Of a stretch of 64,000 nt of DNA, positions 43,646 through 51,485 are shown one piece after another. Position 1 is the first letter of the stretch; each line of letters opens with the position of its first letter. Source of the DNA: Pedobacter aquae (GTDB lineage: Bacteria > Bacteroidota > Bacteroidia > Sphingobacteriales > Sphingobacteriaceae); the NCBI RefSeq assembly GCF_008195825.1, contig NZ_CP043329.1:3224001-3288000 (forward strand). The letters are read 5' to 3'. Made by a program: the position numbers and the translations under genes. The notes beneath the pieces were generated by a model. It did not search any database and was not told where the DNA came from. It worked only from the letters and a program-made list of their open reading frames with translations.

Positions 43646-44918
43646 CTTCTATTTCTTCTGCTTCTATGGGGATATGCGCCATTAAATCTACTGGGCCGTT
43701 TGCAGTTACTAAAATATCGTTCTCTAGCCTGATGCCTAAATTTTCTTCCAAAATATAAATTCCTGGTTCGCAGGTTAAAATATTACCAGCTTCAAATGGC
43801 TTATACCTGTCAGAAATATCATGAACATCTAAACCTAAATGATGCGATGTGCCATGCATGAAATATTTTTTGTAGGCCGGTACAGCCGGATTTTGTTTAG
43901 CCACATCATGTTTGTCTAGTAAACCAAGCTTTATCAATTCGTTGGTCATAATTTTACCTACCTCTTCATGATATTCGTTCCAAATGGTGCCAGGTACCAA
44001 CATCTTTTTTGCTTCTTTAAAAACATGTAAAACAGCATTATAAACATCTTTTTGGCGTTTGGTAAAACGGCCGTTAACCGGAATAGATCTGCTTAAATCT
44101 GCATTATAGTTGGCGTATTCTGCTGCAAAGTCAAATAATATAACATCACCATCTTTACAAGGTTGGTTATTATCATTATAATGAAGGATACAAGCATTTC
44201 TTCCGGAAGCTATAATAGGCTCGTAAGCATGGCCTGTTGCGCCTTGCTTGATAAACTCATGAATAATTTCTGCCTCAATCTCATACTCCATTACTCCCGG
44301 CTTAACAAATTTTAATACCCTGTTAAAGGCATCTCCGGTAATGTTACATGCTTTTTGTGTGATAGTAATTTCTGTATCAGATTTTACCATCCTTAAATTG
44401 CGCATAATAGGCGCAACACGTTGGTAATGATGTAAAGGATATTTCGATTTTAAATCCTCAATAAACCTCAAATCACGATAAGGTACATGATTTGCGTAAC
44501 GATCATTCTCATTAGTATTGAGGTAAATATGGTCTGCATAATGGATAATGGCCGATAAAATATTCCAAAAATCATCTAACCAATAAATGTTTTTAATGCC
44601 AGAAACACGTTGAGCTTCTTCTTTTGTATACTTATGGCCTTCCCAAATAGCGATATGCTCATTTGTTTGTCTTAAAAAAAGGACTTCTTTGTACAAAGGA
44701 TTAGGACAATCTGGAAAAAGTAACAAAATTGTTTGCTCTTGGTCTATTCCAGATAGGTAGTATAAGTCTGGATTCTGCTTAAATTTATATAATTGATCCC
44801 CACTTCTGGTATATTCGTCGTTTGAATTAAAAATGGCTAAGCTGCTTTTTTTTAGTTGCTTAGCTAGATTATTGCGGTTTAAAACAAATAAATCCGCGTT
44901 TTCTGTAATGTATTTCAT
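43629..44918 (-). CDS. Aminopeptidase P family protein (Xaa-Pro aminopeptidase)
   Basis: This 429-residue M24 metallopeptidase removes N-terminal residues preceding proline. The N-terminal creatinase-like domain has NPDLYYLSGIDQEQTILLLF near residue 50. The pita-bread catalytic domain shows metal-ligand regions DVILFDFAAEYANYNADLSR, HGTSHHLGLDVHD, TCEPGIYI and GIRLENDILVT. All expected Asp/His/Glu segments are present. It has no signal peptide, so it acts in the cytoplasm. It is a single gene, convergent with meaB and overlapping it by 17 bp. Confidence 0.93.
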   Translation of the reverse strand: MKYITENADLFVLNRNNLAKQLKKSSLAIFNSNDEYTRSGDQLYKFKQNPDLYYLSGIDQEQTILLLFPDCPNPLYKEVLFLRQTNEHIAIWEGHKYTKEEAQRVSGIKNIYWLDDFWNILSAIIHYADHIYLNTNENDRYANHVPYRDLRFIEDLKSKYPLHHYQRVAPIMRNLRMVKSDTEITITQKACNITGDAFNRVLKFVKPGVMEYEIEAEIIHEFIKQGATGHAYEPIIASGRNACILHYNDNNQPCKDGDVILFDFAAEYANYNADLSRSIPVNGRFTKRQKDVYNAVLHVFKEAKKMLVPGTIWNEYHEEVGKIMTNELIKLGLLDKHDVAKQNPAVPAYKKYFMHGTSHHLGLDVHDISDRYKPFEAGNILTCEPGIYILEENLGIRLENDILVTANGPVDLMAHIPIEAEEIEAMMNA

Positions 44919-45077
44919 GAAACTAATTTAAGAAACCCTATTTTAAATCGTCCGTATAAACTTTAGATATTAAAAAATATTTTGGAATGAAGTTTGATAA
45001 GTTGCTCATGTCAAACTTAAAATTTATTTTTACGACAAATTACAATTAAAATTGTTTAACCTTTAAAAAAAATGATT

Positions 45078-46523
45078 ATGAATTATTCTACATTGAAGAA
45101 AACGGTCGCTTTATCATTAGCAACTGCTTTCGCTGTAGCGGCACATGCGCAGGTTACTCCTGCTACTACGTCGTCGTCTGCAAAAACTTTCGGAGGGAGA
45201 GGCCAGTACAGAACTTGGACTTTTGGTGTTAACGCTGGTGGTTCTTTACCTTTAAGCATTATTGGCGGTACTAATGATTTCGGTAAAAACGTTGAATTCG
45301 GTGAGCATACTATGGGTTTTTACTATGGTATCTCTGTAAGAAAGCAATTAGCGCACTCTTTTGGCTTACAAGGTAACTTAAGCAGAGGTAATGTTATTGC
45401 TTATAACAAAGGTGTTGGTACTTTCATACCAGGTGATGCAAGAGCATTTAGTACTGCAAAAACAGAAGTACAATACGATATTAATTTAAGTGGAGTTGTT
45501 AACGTAGCAACAGTAGATTTCTTAAGAAGAGAGAATGCAGTTAATTTCTACGTTTCTGCTGGTTACGGTTTAATCGCTTTTAACCCAACTTTATATACTA
45601 CTTACGCTGGTGGCGATGGTACTCCTGCAGTAAACAACAAAGGTTTATATGGTGATGAAGGTTCTAATGACTACATCAGACAAGCTTACATTCCTGTAGG
45701 TGCTGGTGTTAAATTCAAACTATCTGACCGTGTTGCTTTAGATTTTGGTTATGATACTAAATTTATTGATGGAGATAACTTTGACGGTGTTTATGCTGGT
45801 GGTACTTCAAAAGATAAATTCTCTGTTGTACGTGGTGGTTTAGAATTCTCTTTAGGTTCTAAAGCTAAACCAGATTTAAACTGGGTTAATCCAATTGCAA
45901 TGATGTATGATGAATTGAAAGATCCTACATTACGTCAAGAAGTTGAAGCTTTAAAAGGTCGTGTTACTAACGTTGAGCAATCTGTTCAAGATCTTAAAAA
46001 AGATTCTGATGGTGACGGTGTTGCTGATCACTTAGACAAATGCCCTAACACACCTGCTGGTGCTAAAGTTGATGGTGCTGGTTGCGAGTTAGATACTGAC
46101 GGTGACGGTGTGCCAGATTGGAAAGATGATTGTCCTACTGAAAAAGGTACTGCAGAATTAAACGGTTGTCCTGAAATGGGTTCAGCTACTATGTCTGGTG
46201 TTGATAATATTCAATTCGAGTATAACTCATCAGTTTTAAGAACTTCTGCTTACCCTACATTAGATAAAATCTCTTCTGCTTTAAGAGCTAATAAAACTCA
46301 AGGTCTTCAATTAGATGGTCACGCTTCTGAAGAAGGTACTGATGCTTATAACATGCAATTATCTGTTGATAGAGCTAATGCAGTTAAAACTTATTTAGTT
46401 AACTCTGGTGTAGATGCAAAAAGAATTTCTACAAAAGGTTACGGTGAAAGCCGCCCTATTGCATCTAATGCAACTGAAGAAGGACGTGTTAAAAACCGTC
46501 GTGTTGAATTCAGACAGAAATAA
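45078..46523 (+). CDS. OmpA family outer-membrane protein with TSP3 repeats
   Basis: From the second ATG the protein has 481 residues (the ATG at 45072 adds two). The signal peptide ends AAHAQ. An outer-membrane beta-barrel follows (to about residue 285), then a short coiled coil (LRQEVEALKGRVTNVEQSV), then two thrombospondin-3 Ca-binding repeats (DSDGDGVADHLDKCPNTP and DTDGDGVPDWKDDCPTE). The peptidoglycan-binding OmpA domain closes it (ASEEGTDAYNMQLSVDRANA, then GYGESRPIASN and NRRVEFRQK). It links the outer membrane to the cell wall and is expected to be abundant. A strong terminator follows. Confidence 0.93.
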   Translation: MNYSTLKKTVALSLATAFAVAAHAQVTPATTSSSAKTFGGRGQYRTWTFGVNAGGSLPLSIIGGTNDFGKNVEFGEHTMGFYYGISVRKQLAHSFGLQGNLSRGNVIAYNKGVGTFIPGDARAFSTAKTEVQYDINLSGVVNVATVDFLRRENAVNFYVSAGYGLIAFNPTLYTTYAGGDGTPAVNNKGLYGDEGSNDYIRQAYIPVGAGVKFKLSDRVALDFGYDTKFIDGDNFDGVYAGGTSKDKFSVVRGGLEFSLGSKAKPDLNWVNPIAMMYDELKDPTLRQEVEALKGRVTNVEQSVQDLKKDSDGDGVADHLDKCPNTPAGAKVDGAGCELDTDGDGVPDWKDDCPTEKGTAELNGCPEMGSATMSGVDNIQFEYNSSVLRTSAYPTLDKISSALRANKTQGLQLDGHASEEGTDAYNMQLSVDRANAVKTYLVNSGVDAKRISTKGYGESRPIASNATEEGRVKNRRVEFRQK

Positions 46524-46540
46524 TTAAAACAAATTTTAAG

Positions 46541-46574
46541 AAAAGGGAGTTCTTGCAAAAGGACTCCCTTTTTT
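46541..46574 (+). terminator. Rho-independent terminator after the OmpA-family gene
   Basis: A stem AAAGGGAGT (46542-46550) with ACTCCCTTT (46563-46571) has a 12-nt loop and is followed by TTT. Confidence 0.88.
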
Positions 46575-46592
46575 ATTTTATAAATTTGTATT

Positions 46593-46736
46593 ATGTTATA
46601 TTTCTTTAGAAAGAAAGACCCTAACAGGCCAGATAATTTTAATCTGAGAGTTATGCACTGGATAAACAAAACAGCTATCATTGTTTTTTTATTAGGCTTA
46701 ATTTGGAAACTGTTAGATTGGTTTGTTTTGCATTAA
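46593..46736 (+). CDS. Small single-pass membrane protein (DUF6728-like)
   Basis: This 47-residue open frame starts MLYFFRKKDPNRPDNFNLRV, continues MHWINK, then has a hydrophobic helix (IIVFLLGLIWKLL) and ends WFVLH. The KKDPNRP-NFNLR-MH-INK pattern recurs in small Bacteroidota membrane proteins that I recall as DUF6728. It lies between the OmpA terminator and ridA, 25 bp before the ridA start. The conserved-looking basic-aromatic N-terminus and single helix argue for a real gene. The function is unknown. Confidence 0.65.
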   Translation: MLYFFRKKDPNRPDNFNLRVMHWINKTAIIVFLLGLIWKLLDWFVLH

Positions 46737-46761
46737 GAGACAACCATTTAAAATTTAAATA

Positions 46762-47141
46762 ATGAAAAAAATCATCAATACGCCTTTGGCGCCAGCGCCA
46801 ATAGGCCCTTATAGTCAGGCTGTATTAGCTGGCAATACCTTATATGTTTCTGGTCAGATAGCCCTACATCCAGATAGTGGTCAAATTATAGACGGTACTT
46901 TAGAGTTAGAAACCAAACAAGTAATGTCTAACCTGAAGGCGGTTTTAGAAGCAGCAGAGATGGATTTTAGCCATGTAGTAAAACCTCTATTTTTTTAAGT
47001 GATATGTCTTATTTTGCTCAAGTAAATGAAATTTACGGGCAATATTTTACTGGAAATTACCCGGCAAGAGAAACTGTGGCGGTTAAAACATTACCTAAAA
47101 ATGTTAATGTAGAAATATCTGTTATTGCCGTTAAAGCTTAA
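46762..47141 (+). pseudogene. ridA: RidA family enamine/imine deaminase, split by a single-base frameshift
   Basis: The first frame (46762-46998) reads from INTPLAPAPIGPYSQAV, the RidA signature, to HVVKPLFF and stops. With one A added to AAAA at 46980-46983 it continues HVVKTSIFLSDMSYFAQVNE to YPARETVAVKTLPKNVNVEI and stops at TAA 47139-47141, giving about 126 residues, the family's usual size. RidA clears reactive 2-aminoacrylate and similar enamines. The catalytic Arg (PARETV) is encoded only in the second frame. The EamA gene starts on the last base of the restored stop. Confidence 0.88.
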
Positions 47142-48064
47142 TGAGCTTAAAATTAAAATGTTTTTTAGCGGCATTATCTGCAAATATTATTTGGGGTTTT
47201 GTAGCTGTTCCAATAAGGTTTGTACAGAACTACGAGGCAGAGCAAATACTTTTTTGTAGAATTATAGCTTCTTTAATTATCTGCTGGTTATTTATTGCTT
47301 GTTTCCAGAGAAAGCAGTTAAGGGTTGATATCAATACCTTAACATCAGCTCCAAAAAAAGAAAGAAAAACCTTAATTCTCTTATTGCTTACCTCTGGTGT
47401 TTTAATCACTTTTAATTGGTACGCTTTCATTTATGTTATCAATCATGTGAGCCTTAACTCTGCAGCTTTTGCTTACATGATTTGCCCTTTGATAACAGCT
47501 TTATCTGGCTTTATGATTTTAAAAGAGGATATCAATAACCAAAAAATTGTAGGAATTATGATAGCACTTATAAGTGTGCTTATTCTTGCAACGGGCTCAT
47601 TACATGAAGTTCTATGGTCTATCATCACCGCAAGTTTTTATGCATTTTATTTAATTGTACAAAGGGTTATCAAAGCATTTAATAAGATTAATATGCTGGG
47701 TTTGCAATTAATTATTGCTTTTATAGTGATTTTACCTTTATACCTCAATTTAGGATTAAGCCTTCCTACTAACTTAAACTTTTGGTTTGATATTATCATT
47801 ATAGCCGTTTTATTTACTTTGATACCTCTATTTTTAAGTTTATTTGCTTTAGGCGGTTTACCTTCTTCTACGGTTGGGATTATTATATATATTAATCCGG
47901 TTATTGCATTTGGTGTAGCATTTTTATATTTTCATGAGGGTATTACTTTAATTCAGGGATTTGCATATTTATTACTAGTAATTGCAGTCATCATATTTAA
48001 TTGGAAAATATTATCGGGTACAATACGTAAATTAGCGACAAGAGAAGCTACAGATTTTGAATGA
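47141..48064 (+). CDS. EamA family (DMT superfamily) transporter
   Basis: This 307-residue inner-membrane protein has about ten transmembrane segments in two EamA repeats. Landmarks are LSANIIWGFVAVPIRFV in repeat one and the end of repeat two (GGLPSSTVGIIIYINPVIAF), a pattern seen in RarD-like proteins. The substrate is unknown. RarD proteins were tied to chloramphenicol resistance by name only. Translation is probably coupled at both ends, with a 1-bp overlap with ridA and an 8-bp overlap with recG. Confidence 0.88.
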   Translation: MSLKLKCFLAALSANIIWGFVAVPIRFVQNYEAEQILFCRIIASLIICWLFIACFQRKQLRVDINTLTSAPKKERKTLILLLLTSGVLITFNWYAFIYVINHVSLNSAAFAYMICPLITALSGFMILKEDINNQKIVGIMIALISVLILATGSLHEVLWSIITASFYAFYLIVQRVIKAFNKINMLGLQLIIAFIVILPLYLNLGLSLPTNLNFWFDIIIIAVLFTLIPLFLSLFALGGLPSSTVGIIIYINPVIAFGVAFLYFHEGITLIQGFAYLLLVIAVIIFNWKILSGTIRKLATREATDFE

Positions 48065-50162
48065 TCAATTATTTAAAACTCCTATAGAGTATCTAAAAGG
48101 TGTTGGTCCGCAAAGGGCAGAAATTCTTAAAAAGGAAGCAGCAATTTTCAAATATGAAGATTTACTATCCTATTATCCTTTTAGATATATTGATAGAACG
48201 CAGTTTTATAAAGTAGCAGAAGCAACCCCAGATTTAGCACATGTTCAAATATTAGTAAGGCTAAAGTCTTTTGAGGTCATCGGCGAAAAGCAAAGTAAAA
48301 GATTAATAGCCAAAGCTTATGATGATAGTGCCGAGATAGAATTGGTATGGTTTCAAGGAATTAGATGGGTAGAGAAAAACCTGAAATTAAATCAGGTTTA
48401 TATCATTTTCGGGAAACTCAATCATTTCAATGGTAAAGCGCAAATGGCTCATCCAGAAATGGAGCTTTTTTCTAAGGAAAATGTAACCAAGGGCAATTTA
48501 AGCTTACAGCCTGTTTATTCATCAACAGAAAAGTTAAAACAATTTTCATTAGACACGAAGGGCATACAAAAGCTAACGGCTAATGTGTTAGAGCAATTGG
48601 CCGATAAAATAGAGGATGTTTTACCGCATTACATCCTACAGAAATACAAATTAAACTCACACAAAGAAGCTTTACTACACATACATTTCCCTACTGATAG
48701 CAAATCTTTAAAAAGAGCCCAAACAACCTTAAAATTTGAAGAGCTATTCTTTATTCAGCTAAAAATGTTGAGGAGTAAGCTATTAAGAACCTATAAGTTT
48801 AAAGGTAACGTGTTTAGCCAAGTTGGCGATAAGTTCAATTATTTTTACGAGAACCTATTACCATTTTCTTTAACTAATGCACAAAAGAGAGTGATTAAAG
48901 AGATAAGATCTGATACCCAAAAAGGTATTCAGATGAATAGATTGGTGCAAGGCGATGTTGGTTCTGGTAAAACAGTAGTTGCTTTAATGAGCATGCTTTT
49001 AGCTATTGATAATGGCTATCAAGCTTGTTTAATGGCGCCAACAGAAATTTTAGCAACGCAGCACTACCACTCTTTAAAAGCCTTGTTAAAGGATGATTTT
49101 GTAGAAATAGCTTTATTAACAGGCTCAACTAAAAAGAAAGAGCGTAAAGTACTTTTTGAAAAGTTAGCCAGCGGAGATTTAGCTATTTTAATTGGTACGC
49201 ATGCTTTAATAGAGGATACCGTACAGTTCAAAAATTTAGGATTGGTTGTGATAGATGAGCAGCATCGTTTTGGTGTAGAGCAAAGAGCTAAACTCTGGCG
49301 TAAAAATGTGATACCGCCTCACGTTTTGGTAATGACAGCTACACCCATACCTCGTACCCTAGCCATGACTTTGTATGGAGATTTAGATGTATCCATGATT
49401 GATGAGTTACCTGCGGGTAGAAAACCTATAGAAACCATTCATCTCTATGAAACACAACGCCTGAGAATGTTTGGCTTGATGAAGCGAGAAATTGCCCTAG
49501 GCAGGCAAGTGTATATGGTTTATCCGCTTATTCAGGAAAGTGCTAAACTAGATTTAAAAAATTTAATGGATGGTTTAGAGGTAATGGCCAGAGAGTTTCC
49601 ATTGCCACAATATAAATTTAGCGTTGTGCATGGGCAATTAACTGCAAAGGATAAAGAATATGAAATGCAGCGCTTTGTAAAGGGAGAAACCCAAATTATG
49701 GTAGCTACTACAGTTATTGAAGTTGGGGTAAATGTGCCTAATGCTTCTGTCATGATTATTGAAAATGCGGAGCGCTTTGGATTATCACAACTGCATCAAT
49801 TAAGAGGAAGAGTGGGAAGAGGGGCAGAACAATCTTACTGTGTGTTGATGTCTGGCGTAAAACTAAGTAAAGAGGCAAAAATAAGATTAGAGACTATGGT
49901 AAGAACCAATGATGGTTTTGAAATCTCAGAAATTGATTTACAATTACGTGGTCCGGGAGATATAGAAGGAACTCAACAAAGTGGTATTTTAGACCTTAAA
50001 TTGGCTGATATTTCTCAAGATCAACAAATACTGCAAGAAGCTAGAAAAACAGTGATAGAAATTTTTGAGGAAGACCCAGACTTAAATTTAGAAAAACATC
50101 AGACCTTAAAAAAGTTCTTCTCTGTAAAGAGAAACGGAATCTCATTAGATAAAATATCTTAA
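48057..50162 (+). CDS. recG: ATP-dependent DNA helicase RecG
   Basis: This 701-residue protein remodels stalled replication forks and Holliday junctions. It has the OB-fold wedge domain (VGPQRAEILKKEAAIFKYED at the N-terminus, then LVRLKSFEVIGEKQSKRL). Walker A is GDVGSGKT (299-306), the DExx box is DEQH (400-403), then MTATPIPRTLAMTLYGDLDV, TTVIEVGVNVPNAS and QLRGRVGRG. The C-terminal TRG/ELRGPGD-like motif is LQLRGPGDIEGTQQSG. The start is a TTG that overlaps the EamA gene. No ATG fits the conserved N-terminus. Confidence 0.96.
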   Translation: MNDQLFKTPIEYLKGVGPQRAEILKKEAAIFKYEDLLSYYPFRYIDRTQFYKVAEATPDLAHVQILVRLKSFEVIGEKQSKRLIAKAYDDSAEIELVWFQGIRWVEKNLKLNQVYIIFGKLNHFNGKAQMAHPEMELFSKENVTKGNLSLQPVYSSTEKLKQFSLDTKGIQKLTANVLEQLADKIEDVLPHYILQKYKLNSHKEALLHIHFPTDSKSLKRAQTTLKFEELFFIQLKMLRSKLLRTYKFKGNVFSQVGDKFNYFYENLLPFSLTNAQKRVIKEIRSDTQKGIQMNRLVQGDVGSGKTVVALMSMLLAIDNGYQACLMAPTEILATQHYHSLKALLKDDFVEIALLTGSTKKKERKVLFEKLASGDLAILIGTHALIEDTVQFKNLGLVVIDEQHRFGVEQRAKLWRKNVIPPHVLVMTATPIPRTLAMTLYGDLDVSMIDELPAGRKPIETIHLYETQRLRMFGLMKREIALGRQVYMVYPLIQESAKLDLKNLMDGLEVMAREFPLPQYKFSVVHGQLTAKDKEYEMQRFVKGETQIMVATTVIEVGVNVPNASVMIIENAERFGLSQLHQLRGRVGRGAEQSYCVLMSGVKLSKEAKIRLETMVRTNDGFEISEIDLQLRGPGDIEGTQQSGILDLKLADISQDQQILQEARKTVIEIFEEDPDLNLEKHQTLKKFFSVKRNGISLDKIS

Positions 50163-50180
50163 AATTATAAATAGACAACA

Positions 50181-51449
50181 TTGGCAGCTACTTCAAACGA
50201 CCCCTACATAGCACTAAAATTTCCAGAATTTAGGTATTTCTTAGGGATGAGATTTTTCTTTACCATAGGTTATCAGATACAAGCCGTAGTATTGGGTTGG
50301 TATGTTTATAATATTACCAAAGACCCGCTTTCCTTGGGTTTAATAGGTTTAGCAGAAGCTATTCCTTCTATTGGCATTGCTTTATATGGCGGTTATGTGG
50401 CAGACAAATCAGACAAAGCGGTTTTAATAAAATGGGTGGTTGGTTTAATGGTTTTAGCGTCTTTTGCTTTATATGTTGTAACCACACCCAGTATTGTTGC
50501 ATTATTAGGAACCTCCAAAGTTATTACTGCTATTTACAGTATCATTTTTATAGTTGGTATTGCAAGAGGTTTCTTCTCGCCAGCAGCTTTTTCTTTAATG
50601 GCGCAAATTATACCACGAGAGCATTATCCAAATTCTTCTACCTGGAATAGCTCTATTTGGCAAATTGCAGCTATTGTAGGGCCTGCTTTGGGAGGTTTAT
50701 TATACGGCTTTATAGGTGTGCATACTACCTTATTAATTATTGTTGCAAGTATTTCTATTTCTTTTTTTGGCACCTTTTTCTTTAAAAGTGTACCGCCTAC
50801 TTATGTACGTAAAACCAGTATTTACGAAAGTTTATCAGAAGGTTTAAAGTTTGTTTTTAAAACCAAAATGCTTGTTGGCGCCTTAAGTTTAGATTTGTTT
50901 TCGGTGTTTTTTGGTGGTGCTGTAGCTTTAATTCCGGTAATTGCAAGCGAGGTTTTAAAAGTAGGCGCTCAAGAGTTTGGCATGATGAGGGCTGCACCCG
51001 CTTTAGGCGCTGTTTTAACCATGTTAATGATGACCCGTTTCTCTCCCATGGGCAAACCTTGGCGCAATCTTTTGTTTGCTGTAGCTGGTTTTGGAATATC
51101 AATTATAGGCTATGGTTTATCAAGAAATTTATACCTCACGCTTTTCTTTTTGTTTTTAGAAGGCGCTTTTGATAGTGTAAGCGTCATTATTCGCTCTACC
51201 ATTTTACAATTGCTTACGCCTGATGAAATGCGAGGCAGGGTATCAGCGGTTAATGCCATGTTTATAGGCTCTTCAAATGAGATTGGTCAGTTTGAATCTG
51301 GTTTAACAGCAAAATTGATGGGCACTGTACCAGCCGTTTTATTTGGTGGGAGCATGACTTTAGTAGTAGCGGCTGTTACCTGGATGAAGACTCAAAAACT
51401 TATTCCCAAAACTTTACATGATATTAGCAAGGGTGAAGAAAATTTGTAA
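50181..51449 (+). CDS. MFS transporter (EntS/MFS_3 type)
   Basis: This 422-residue protein has about twelve membrane segments. The N-terminus shows KFPEFRYFLGMRFFFTIGYQ, and the first cytoplasmic loop carries GGYVADKSDK, the MFS signature region. LLTPDEMRGRVSAVNAMFIG sits near the end. It belongs with drug/siderophore-type exporters, but no substrate can be inferred. It uses a TTG start 19 bp after recG, so it is likely part of the ridA-EamA-recG transcript. Confidence 0.88.
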   Translation: MAATSNDPYIALKFPEFRYFLGMRFFFTIGYQIQAVVLGWYVYNITKDPLSLGLIGLAEAIPSIGIALYGGYVADKSDKAVLIKWVVGLMVLASFALYVVTTPSIVALLGTSKVITAIYSIIFIVGIARGFFSPAAFSLMAQIIPREHYPNSSTWNSSIWQIAAIVGPALGGLLYGFIGVHTTLLIIVASISISFFGTFFFKSVPPTYVRKTSIYESLSEGLKFVFKTKMLVGALSLDLFSVFFGGAVALIPVIASEVLKVGAQEFGMMRAAPALGAVLTMLMMTRFSPMGKPWRNLLFAVAGFGISIIGYGLSRNLYLTLFFLFLEGAFDSVSVIIRSTILQLLTPDEMRGRVSAVNAMFIGSSNEIGQFESGLTAKLMGTVPAVLFGGSMTLVVAAVTWMKTQKLIPKTLHDISKGEENL

Positions 51450-51485
51450 TAAAATCATCCAACATCTATCTTATTAAATAAATAT

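Noticed and set aside
47141-48064. Chloramphenicol resistance gene (RarD)
   Set aside because: The similarity is only to the broad EamA transporter family. Neither sequence nor neighbours support resistance.
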